Of a DNA stretch of 33,710 bases, positions 23,382 through 30,020 are shown piece by piece; positions within the stretch are counted from its first letter, which is position 1, and each line of letters opens with the position of its first letter. The stretch is taken from contig DDJQ01000104.1 of assembly GCA_002339125.1 (NCBI GenBank), positions 1 to 33,710 on the forward strand, given 5' to 3'. The notes beneath the pieces were generated by a model that worked only from the letters and a program-made list of their open reading frames with translations, searched no databases and was not told where the DNA came from. The position numbers and the translations under genes were made by a program. The stretch comes from Alteromonadaceae bacterium UBA2620 (GTDB taxonomy: Bacteria; Pseudomonadota; Gammaproteobacteria; Enterobacterales; Alteromonadaceae).

Positions 23382-25100
23382 ATGTTTACTGTTGATGAAT
23401 TGCTCAATGAGTACTATCCGCAGGTCGCCAAGCACAGCCTGCTAAGCAAACCCCTGCGCTTTGCACTGCGTCATTTGCTGCACGAAAGGGAAATCGCAGA
23501 CTTCGGACGGACCTACCCTCACTACCACGACATCGATTTTGTCGAGCAGGTACTGGAATACTTTAATGTCAGCACCTCAGTGCGGGACACCGAAAGGGAA
23601 CGCATCCCCAGTGAGGGCCGCGTGGTGATCATTGCTAATCACCCGATTGGCTCCATTGATGGTCTGGCGTTAATCAAACTGATCTCCGAAATCCGCCGCG
23701 ATTTAAAGGTAGTAGCCAACCAGATGCTAATGGCCATTGAGCCCCTGCGTGATATGCTGCTGCCGGTTAACAATATGCAGGGCGGCACCCGCAAAGAACA
23801 CCTGGCTGCCATTCATGAGCACCTGGCCGGTGACGGCGCAGTATTAATATTCCCCGCCGGCGAAGTCTCCAGACTCAGACCTCAGGGTGTACGCGATACC
23901 CACTGGCACAATGGCTTTTTGCGCATCGCAAGGCAGGCCAAAGCCCCTATCCTGCCAATTTTTATTGATGCCAAGAATTCGCCGTTATTCTATGGTGTGT
24001 CCATGGTGTATAAGCCACTGGCTACAGCGCTGCTGGTGAAAGAGATGTTCAAACAGCGGCGTAAATCACTGCCAATGCGCATTGGTGAGCTGATCCCCTT
24101 TTCCAGCTACCAGTCTCTTAGCATCTCGCTCCCCGACCAGGTAAAACTGTTTAAACGTCATTTATACCGTGTGGGTACTAACCGTAAGGGTATTTTTGCA
24201 ACTCAGGCGGCCATTGCCATGCCTGAAGACCGCAAGGAGCTCTCCCGTGCTATACGCCAGTGTGAACACTTAGGCGAGACGTCTGATGGCAAACATATCT
24301 ATTTATATCTGCATCAGGGAAGTTCAGTGATCATGCGTGAAATTGGCCGACTGCGTGAAATTGCCTTTCGCGCTGTGGGTGAAGGCACCCTGCACCGTCG
24401 TGATATCGATAAGTACGATAATCACTATTATCACCTTATCCTGTGGGATGAAAACGATTTAGAAATTGTGGGTGCCTACCGGTTTGGTGATGCGCGAATT
24501 CTGAGTAAGCCCGACCATCCAACCGGGTTATACTCAGCCACCCTGTTTGATTACGCTCAACATAACCCGCAGCTGTTTGAACAGGGCCTGGAGCTTGGCC
24601 GCAGCTTTGTACAGCCTCGTTACTGGGGTAAGCGCAGTCTCGACTACCTGTGGTTCGGCATTGGCGCGTTTTTAACCCGCTACCCACATTATCGCTACCT
24701 GTTCGGACCGGTGAGTCTGAGCGATAATTACCCGCAGCCAGCCAAGCAGCTTATTGTGCAGTTTTATGCTACCCACTTCCCAGCCCGATTTGGTGAGGCC
24801 GAGGCAAAGTTCCCTTTTTCTCTGCCCACCGATACGCTGACTGAATTTAAAGGCGAGGACTACAAGAAAGAGTTCACCCAGCTTAAACATTTGCTGGCCA
24901 ATATGGGAGTGAACGTACCCACCCTGTATAAGCAATACACCGAAGTCTGCGAACATGACGGGGTAGCCTTTCTGGACTTCAACATCGACCCGGACTTCTG
25001 CGACTGTGTGGATGGCCTGGTGGTGGTTGACACCGACAAGTTATTACCAAAGAAACGCAAGCGTTATATTCAGTGCCATCAGTTCGATAAAACGGCTTAA
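23382..25100 (+). CDS. olsF: Probable bifunctional ornithine-lipid synthase
   Basis: The 572-residue protein has an N-terminal PlsC-like acyltransferase half with NHPIGSIDG (86-94) and FPAGEVS (157-163), and a C-terminal half resembling OlsB-type acyl-ACP N-acyltransferases of the GNAT superfamily (from about 300: REIAFRAVGEGT, YYHLILWDE, IVGAYRFGD, LELGRSFV, YLWFGIGAFL). The two-part architecture matches OlsF of Serratia and others, where one half acylates ornithine on nitrogen and the other esterifies the product to make ornithine lipid, a phosphorus-free membrane lipid. The His and Asp are separated by five residues rather than the usual four, which I believe is the normal spacing for NHPxGxxDG members. 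Assignment is by pattern only. Confidence 0.68.
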   Translation: MFTVDELLNEYYPQVAKHSLLSKPLRFALRHLLHEREIADFGRTYPHYHDIDFVEQVLEYFNVSTSVRDTERERIPSEGRVVIIANHPIGSIDGLALIKLISEIRRDLKVVANQMLMAIEPLRDMLLPVNNMQGGTRKEHLAAIHEHLAGDGAVLIFPAGEVSRLRPQGVRDTHWHNGFLRIARQAKAPILPIFIDAKNSPLFYGVSMVYKPLATALLVKEMFKQRRKSLPMRIGELIPFSSYQSLSISLPDQVKLFKRHLYRVGTNRKGIFATQAAIAMPEDRKELSRAIRQCEHLGETSDGKHIYLYLHQGSSVIMREIGRLREIAFRAVGEGTLHRRDIDKYDNHYYHLILWDENDLEIVGAYRFGDARILSKPDHPTGLYSATLFDYAQHNPQLFEQGLELGRSFVQPRYWGKRSLDYLWFGIGAFLTRYPHYRYLFGPVSLSDNYPQPAKQLIVQFYATHFPARFGEAEAKFPFSLPTDTLTEFKGEDYKKEFTQLKHLLANMGVNVPTLYKQYTEVCEHDGVAFLDFNIDPDFCDCVDGLVVVDTDKLLPKKRKRYIQCHQFDKTA

Positions 25101-25112
25101 CTTGTATTTCTA

Positions 25113-25182
25113 AGGGCCAATGCTACAAGCAAAACCGTTGGCCCTGCCCTTCTGATATCTGGCATTACGCAAAAACCAACGG
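25113..25182 (+). other. Competing hairpins after olsF
   Basis: Between olsF and the next gene AGGGCCAA (25113-25120) can pair with TTGGCCCT (25138-25145), while CCGTTGG (25135-25141) can instead pair with CCAACGG (25176-25182). The two stems overlap and exclude each other, which looks attenuator-like. There is no T-run, so this is not a standard terminator. Confidence 0.35.
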
Positions 25183-25185
25183 CCT

Positions 25186-25194
25186 TGCTATAGT
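25186..25194 (+). promoter_or_regulatory. Extended -10 promoter of the DUF4287-type gene
   Basis: TGCTATAGT is an extended -10 motif (TGN plus TATAGT) ending 33 bases before the ATG. The -35 region is poor, as is common for extended -10 promoters. Confidence 0.5.
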
Positions 25195-25227
25195 AACCAT
25201 TCAAGCCAACTTAGAGGGTTTATTAAT

Positions 25228-25785
25228 ATGGCAAGCATGGAGCAGGCTCAGGCAACGCAGATCCAGAACATTGAAACAGCTACCGGAAAATCACTCAGTG
25301 AATTAATTATGCTGGTGAATAGTAGCGGCCTTACCAAACACACCGATGTGGTAAAAATGCTCAAGGCCGATTTAGGGTTGGGCCATGGCAATGCCAACCT
25401 CATTGCGCACATGGCTAAACAGGCGGCAAATCCTGGCGATACTGATACGCCGCCAATGGACCTCATCTATTCGGGTAACAAAGCGCACTTGCGTCCTATC
25501 CATGAAGCGTTACTGGAAGCGCTGAATACTTTTGGTTCTTTTGAAACCGCTCCCAAGAAAACTTACATCAGCTACCGCAGAAGTAAACAATTTGCCATGA
25601 TTGGCCCGGCCACCAAAACCGCGGTGGAAGTAGGCATAAACAGTCGCTCATTAAGTGAAGGCAACAGGCTGGAGAAGCTGCCACCAGGCAAAATGACGCC
25701 TTTCAGAGTGCGTATTACGGCACCAGAGCAGATTGATGATGAGCTCATAAGCTGGTTAAACACAGCCTACCAGGAAGCAGAATAA
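25228..25785 (+). CDS. DUF4287/DUF5655-type protein of unknown function
   Basis: The 185-residue soluble protein has an N-terminal helical half (TGKSLSELIMLVNSSGLTKHTDVVKMLKADLGLGHGNANLIAHM) typical of DUF4287. Its C-terminal half (IHEALLEALNTFG...KKTYISYRRSKQFAMIGPATKTAVEVGINSR) fits the DUF5655 pattern. The C-terminal part resembles the small domain often found beside transporters or DNA-modifying enzymes, but its activity is unknown to me. AGAGGG precedes the ATG with a good spacing. No signal peptide or membrane segment is visible. No function is proposed. Confidence 0.75.
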   Translation: MASMEQAQATQIQNIETATGKSLSELIMLVNSSGLTKHTDVVKMLKADLGLGHGNANLIAHMAKQAANPGDTDTPPMDLIYSGNKAHLRPIHEALLEALNTFGSFETAPKKTYISYRRSKQFAMIGPATKTAVEVGINSRSLSEGNRLEKLPPGKMTPFRVRITAPEQIDDELISWLNTAYQEAE

Positions 25786-25890
25786 ATAAATATTTACAAT
25801 TACTTACATACATCCAACGAATAAACAGCCGAAATTTAGATAGCATAGGGGTTTCAACCCTTTGACCTCTATATGCAGGACCCGGTATTC

Positions 25891-27000
25891 ATGGAAGTGA
25901 CCCCCCAACGTTATGCAGAGCTCGACTGGCTGCGCGTGATACTGATTGTCGCGGTATTTATGCACCACGTGTTCATGCCGTTCAATGGCGACAACTGGCA
26001 TATTATGAATAGCGAGTCGAGCAAATTACTCGACGATACCATGGTTTATTTTGAGCAGCTTCGGTTACCGGTCTTGTTTTTGATAGCCGGTGCCGGCAGC
26101 ATTATTCTGCTCAACCGCATCAGCAGTAAGGCATTTTTGCTGAGCAAGTCTAAGCGGCTGTTACTGCCCCTATTGCTGGCAATGATGTTTATTACGCCCC
26201 CTCAGGCTTATTTTGAAGCCCCGGAGCAGTATGCTTCACTGCTCGACGCCTACCAACAGCGATTGCTGATATTCGATAACAAGCACCTGTGGTTTATAGA
26301 GTTCCTGATCATATTTATGCTCCTGGCGATCCCTTTAAATAAGGCTCTGGATACATCTCCCGGCCAATCGCTGCTAGAGACCTTTGAAAAGCTGTCGCAT
26401 CGCCCATTTGGTCTTATGCTGTCTGGCGTGGTACTCGTATCTGTAAGGTGTTTTTTAAAACTCTATTATCCCGAACAGGACGGGGCGATTGAAAACCTGT
26501 CGGTGTCGGTTTTCTATCTGGTATTTTTTATCACGGGAATGCTGTTTATGTCCCGCCAGGCAATCTGGCAGTCTGTCGCCCGCCATCGTCGAGTTAATCT
26601 TTATGGGTTTATAGTCAGCAGCCTGGTGTTCTATATCTACTACCTGGGTGACTTCAGCTCTATTGGCTCACTTGCCGTCAGATGGCAAATCTGGTGGGCA
26701 TTAACAGCGTTACTCTCCTGGGCAGGCATGCTGGTTTTGCTGGGTTATGCCGGACACTACCTGAATAACTCCCCGGCCTGGTTGCGCCAGGCTAACGAGT
26801 TAATCTACCCGTTTTATATTTTGCATCAGACGGTCATAGTGGTGCTTGCTTACTATATCGTTCAGTGGGATGCCGGTATTACGCTAAAATCATTGAGTGT
26901 ACTGGTGTTGGCTTTTACCCTCACCGCCGGCCTGTGTTATTTTTTGATTCGGCCGACTACCTGGTTACGGCTTGCATTTGGCCTGAAGCAACGCGCCTGA
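25891..27000 (+). CDS. Integral-membrane acyltransferase (acyltransferase_3 / OpgC-like)
   Basis: The 369-residue membrane protein has about ten hydrophobic segments. The opening motif RYAELDWLRVILIVAVFMHHVFMPF carries the acyltransferase-3 family arginine and histidine pair (LDWLR...HH) that transfer acyl groups to sugars or glucans outside or across the inner membrane. The segments QLRLPVLFLIAGAG and ELIYPFYILHQTVIVVLAYY are typical of the OpgC-like group. An ATG at 25873 is in frame, but AGGA at 25877-25880 precedes ATG 25891 by 10 bases, so that start is preferred. The acceptor cannot be told; osmoregulated glucan or another envelope sugar is possible. Confidence 0.78.
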   Translation: MEVTPQRYAELDWLRVILIVAVFMHHVFMPFNGDNWHIMNSESSKLLDDTMVYFEQLRLPVLFLIAGAGSIILLNRISSKAFLLSKSKRLLLPLLLAMMFITPPQAYFEAPEQYASLLDAYQQRLLIFDNKHLWFIEFLIIFMLLAIPLNKALDTSPGQSLLETFEKLSHRPFGLMLSGVVLVSVRCFLKLYYPEQDGAIENLSVSVFYLVFFITGMLFMSRQAIWQSVARHRRVNLYGFIVSSLVFYIYYLGDFSSIGSLAVRWQIWWALTALLSWAGMLVLLGYAGHYLNNSPAWLRQANELIYPFYILHQTVIVVLAYYIVQWDAGITLKSLSVLVLAFTLTAGLCYFLIRPTTWLRLAFGLKQRA

Positions 27001-27093
27001 ATAGGTTAATCCTGGATTAGTGCTTGATATTATTGGTCCATCACGAAACACTTAACGTATCGATTTTAGGTTTGTTTAGCGGATAACATCATT

Positions 27094-27264
27094 ATGCTAA
27101 AAATTATTGTCTTAATCCCTCTTATCCTGAGCGTCTTGTGGTTTGGGTATTTAAAGGCTAACAATTACAGTGTGGCTGACGGCAAACAGGGGTTTAAGTA
27201 TATTCTGGTGATCTCTTCGGTCATCGCCGTCTTTTTCACCTTTATGTACTTTGTCACTCACTAA
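27094..27264 (+). CDS. Small two-helix membrane protein (56 aa)
   Basis: This open frame of 56 codons starts at ATG 27094 and stops at TAA 27262-27264. The product begins MLKIIVLIPLILSVLWFGYL and has a second hydrophobic segment YILVISSVIAVFFTFMYFV, so it should cross the inner membrane twice with a short polar loop (KANNYSVADGKQGFK) between. The ribosome site is weak (GGATAA). The gene fills the gap between the acyltransferase and a strong terminator 16 bases after its stop, which supports real expression. No homologue is recognised. Confidence 0.72.
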   Translation: MLKIIVLIPLILSVLWFGYLKANNYSVADGKQGFKYILVISSVIAVFFTFMYFVTH

Positions 27265-27279
27265 CACCGGGTTTTCAGC

Positions 27280-27320
27280 TAAACATAAAAAGCAGGTCTG
27301 AGACCTGCTTTTTATGTTTA
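27280..27320. terminator. Bidirectional terminator with 20-bp arms
   Basis: Two perfect 20-bp arms (27280-27299 and 27301-27320) are separated by one base, so the real loop is 3-5 bases. A/T runs at both outer ends allow termination of the plus-strand small gene and of minus-strand ppiD. Confidence 0.93.
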
Positions 27321-27338
27321 TCTGAACAAGCGTAAGGT

Positions 27339-29225
27339 TTAGAGATTAACCGTTACATCAGCTGCTGAGCGTAATGAATCCACAAAACTCTGGTAGTTAG
27401 CCTGGCTGTAATTGGTCATCAGCTGCTGTTTAAGGCTGTCTAATTCTTCTTCACCCAGCGCTTCAGGCATGTTCACTGCCGTCAGGCGTACTACACCAAC
27501 ATCACCTGAACCCAGCTTAGCCACTTCGAGGTTGTTACCCTCTTCAGTACTCAGGGTAAACACGGTGTCTACCAGATTACGTGGTAGCTCGGTGCTGTTA
27601 CGAGCAATGGCTTCTTTACTTTGCCATTCCAGGGTGACATCACCAATAGTCAGTTCAGGTGACTCGCCAGCCTGTACCTGCTCTACTACGTTGTCAGCCC
27701 ACTCTGCTGCTGCTTCCTGCGCTTTACGGGCGCGCAGTTGCGCGAGAATTTGTGTTCTGACTTCATCCAGTGCCTGAGTACGCTGTGGCTCATGACCTAC
27801 TACGCGGATGACTACTACTTTGTCATTGCTTAGCTCAATAACATCACTGTTCAGCCCTTCGGCAATAAAGTCCGGATCGAACATTTTGCTGGTTACGGCT
27901 GGGACATTAAGCGCCGCGGGTACCGCTGAAGCGGTGACTAAACCGGTTTCCTTAATTTTACCATTCACTGCACCAGCAACGTCTTCAAGGGTATCCGGCA
28001 CTTCAAACGCCAGGTTAGCCATTTCTGATTGCAGAGCAAAGAATTCATCGGTAGCTTTGTCGGTAAGCAGTTGCGCTTCAATCTCGTCGCGTACTTCTGC
28101 CAGCGGAGTAGTTTCTACCGGCTTCATATCGGTGAGCTTGATAATGTGGTAACCAAATTCAGTTTCGATAACCTCAGAGGTTTCACCAACGTTACTGATA
28201 GCAAAAGCGGCTTCGTCGAACGACGGATCCATCATTCCGGCAGTAATAAAATCAAGGTCACCACCATTCTCAGCAGAAAACGTATCGGCAGAATTAGCTT
28301 CGGCCAGCTCGGCAAAATCGGCACCTTGCTCAACTTCGGCTAACAGTGACTCGGCTTTTTCTTTAGCCGCGCCTTTGTCATCACCAAACTCGATCAGGAT
28401 GTGCGATACACGGCGCTCTTCAGTCGTTTTATACAACGCGATGTTGTCCTGGTATTCCTGCTCGATTTCCTCTTCGCTAACAGATACGTCAGCTTTGAGG
28501 TCTTCTACCGCCAGCGTTACATAGGCCAGGTTAACTTTTTCCTGGGTGTCAAAGCGCGAGATATTTTCGTCATAAAATGCCTGAACCTCTTCATCGCTCA
28601 GTTCAACTGATGCAGCAAAGGGCGCAGAATCTACAATCAGATAATCGGCATTACGCGTCTGGCCCTGCAAGCGATGGGCTAAGTTCACTTCTTCTGGCAA
28701 GCTGAAATCACTGGCCTGCACTGCACGAGACAGTTGCTCGCGGGTCATTTGCTGGCGCATATAATCGCGGAAGTCACTGGGCTGGAAACCATTTTGACGC
28801 AACAGCATTAAATAGCGTTCATTGTCGAAGCTACCTTCGGTCTGAAACTCAGGCATCGCAGTAATAGCATCACGGATTTGCTTATCTGATACCCGCATGC
28901 CCAGCTCTTTAGCTTTCTGTTCAATTAATGTGTCGGCAATCAGGCGATCCAGCACGTTCATGCGGAAATCACGCAGATAGTTTTCATCGCTGAATAAGGC
29001 GCTGATCCCTTCACCAAACTGCGCTTCCAAACGGGCACGTTGTGCCTGATAGGCGCGTTCAACATCCTGCTGGCTGATTGGCTCACCGTTAACTTCAGCG
29101 GCGGCAGAGCTGCCTGATGAAGACACATAGCTGCTAACCCCAGCAAATACAAAACTCAATACGATCAGGGCAATAATCGCCATCGCCCATGGGCCTTGAG
29201 AACCTTCTCTGATCCTTTCTAGCAT
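27339..29225 (-). CDS. ppiD: Periplasmic folding chaperone PpiD
   Basis: PpiD is an inner-membrane-anchored periplasmic chaperone at the Sec translocon exit. The 628 residues begin with a short cytoplasmic tail (LERIREGSQGPW) and one membrane helix (about 14-34), then a SurA-like N-terminal chaperone region (45-180). A single parvulin domain spans about 270-370 (RRVSHILIEFGDD...GYHIIKL), and a C-terminal helical region follows. The length matches E. coli PpiD (623). It lies downstream of hupB, as in E. coli, with its own promoter. Confidence 0.95.
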   Translation of the reverse strand: MLERIREGSQGPWAMAIIALIVLSFVFAGVSSYVSSSGSSAAAEVNGEPISQQDVERAYQAQRARLEAQFGEGISALFSDENYLRDFRMNVLDRLIADTLIEQKAKELGMRVSDKQIRDAITAMPEFQTEGSFDNERYLMLLRQNGFQPSDFRDYMRQQMTREQLSRAVQASDFSLPEEVNLAHRLQGQTRNADYLIVDSAPFAASVELSDEEVQAFYDENISRFDTQEKVNLAYVTLAVEDLKADVSVSEEEIEQEYQDNIALYKTTEERRVSHILIEFGDDKGAAKEKAESLLAEVEQGADFAELAEANSADTFSAENGGDLDFITAGMMDPSFDEAAFAISNVGETSEVIETEFGYHIIKLTDMKPVETTPLAEVRDEIEAQLLTDKATDEFFALQSEMANLAFEVPDTLEDVAGAVNGKIKETGLVTASAVPAALNVPAVTSKMFDPDFIAEGLNSDVIELSNDKVVVIRVVGHEPQRTQALDEVRTQILAQLRARKAQEAAAEWADNVVEQVQAGESPELTIGDVTLEWQSKEAIARNSTELPRNLVDTVFTLSTEEGNNLEVAKLGSGDVGVVRLTAVNMPEALGEEELDSLKQQLMTNYSQANYQSFVDSLRSAADVTVNL

Positions 29226-29314
29226 GACTCGATTTTAACTCCGTTGCATTACAACTCTTCCAGCCGGTAGCTACCCGTAATACAGTCGGGGGCCGGCGGA
29301 ACAAATAAGCGGGG

Positions 29315-29320
29315 ATTATA
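29315..29320 (-). promoter_or_regulatory. -10 element of ppiD promoter
   Basis: A perfect TATAAT on the minus strand lies 90 bases upstream of the ppiD ATG. The hexamer at the -35 position with a 17-base spacer (TTCTAT) is only partly consensus. No sigma-32 or CpxR site is seen. Confidence 0.55.
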
Positions 29321-29373
29321 GCTTAATACTTACCCCGATAGAATGCTGAAGAGGCATTCCTTTGCTTACAGCA

Positions 29374-29405
29374 ATAAAAAAGGCGATGGTAAACCATCGC
29401 CTTTT
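29374..29405 (-). terminator. Intrinsic terminator of hupB
   Basis: A 13-bp stem (AAAAGGCGATGGT with its complement) closes on a 2-base gap and is followed on the minus strand by a run of six T residues, about 18 bases after the hupB stop. Confidence 0.93.
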
Positions 29406-29422
29406 CAAAAAATATCTAATGC

Positions 29423-29695
29423 TTAGTTACAAGCGTCTTTCAGTGCTTTACCAGCTTTGAAAGAAGGTACTTTAGCCGCAGCAATTTCGATAGTCTCACC
29501 AGTTTGAGGATTACGACCACTGCGTGCAGAGCGCTCTCTTACAGAGAAAGTGCCGAAACCAACCAGAGCTACCTGGTCGCCTTCTTTCAGCGCGTCTGTT
29601 ACCGCGTCAGTGAAAGCATCCAGTGCACGGCCAGCGGCAGCTTTAGAAATATCTGCACCAGCAGCGATTTTGTCGATGAGTTGAGACTTGTTCAC
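29423..29695 (-). CDS. hupB: DNA-binding protein HU (beta type)
   Basis: HU is a nucleoid protein that bends DNA as a dimer. The 90 residues are the standard length. The HU/IHF signature GFGTFSVRERSARSGRNPQTG includes Pro63, the residue that intercalates into DNA. The start codon is GTG, preceded by AAGGGG at 8 bases. Placement between lon and ppiD identifies it as hupB rather than hupA. The internal Cys near the C-terminus (DACN) replaces the usual E. coli DAVN. Confidence 0.96.
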   Translation of the reverse strand: MNKSQLIDKIAAGADISKAAAGRALDAFTDAVTDALKEGDQVALVGFGTFSVRERSARSGRNPQTGETIEIAAAKVPSFKAGKALKDACN

Positions 29696-29762
29696 AATTA
29701 GATCCCCTTCGTTTGTTATTATGCTCTCGTCCGCAAAACAATAATCAGTTCATTGCTCAGAC

Positions 29763-29795
29763 GTTATAGCAAGCTTGAAGATTAACATCAAGCTT
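29763..29795 (-). promoter_or_regulatory. hupB promoter with overlapping 8-bp inverted repeat
   Basis: TTGATG (29786-29791) and TATAAC (29763-29768) are separated by 17 bases on the minus strand, about 70 bases upstream of the GTG start. AAGCTTGA (29771-29778) and TCAAGCTT (29788-29795) form a perfect inverted repeat with a 9-base spacer that covers the -35 and the spacer, as an operator would. The rest of the 325-base hupB-lon gap (to 30020) holds A-tracts and the lon terminator, but no gene. Confidence 0.6.
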
Positions 29796-29959
29796 CACTT
29801 TACAATTTTTTAACTTATTGTTGAATCGCTGCCATCCCTTTAGTGACAAGGCTTCAAGCGAATACAGCAGTTAAGGTAACACAACTTTTGGGACTTTGAA
29901 GCCCCTAAAGTTAAAAAAAACGGCTTTTGCCACACCATATGGATAAAAATTAACCAAAA

Positions 29960-30007
29960 GGTCCAATAAAACCGCTGCTACGCAGCATTGGCGCGCGCTT
30001 CAGCGGT
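29960..30007 (-). terminator. Probable terminator of lon
   Basis: ACCGCTG and CAGCGGT form a 7-bp stem around a 23-base arm that can itself fold, and a T-rich tract (TTTTATT) follows on the minus strand. It lies 13 bases after the lon stop. Confidence 0.55.
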
Positions 30008-30020
30008 GTTTACTGATGAT

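Noticed and set aside
27412..28152. Ser/Thr-rich plus-strand frames opposite ppiD
   Set aside because: Low-complexity antisense translation of an Ala/Glu-rich gene, a common artefact.
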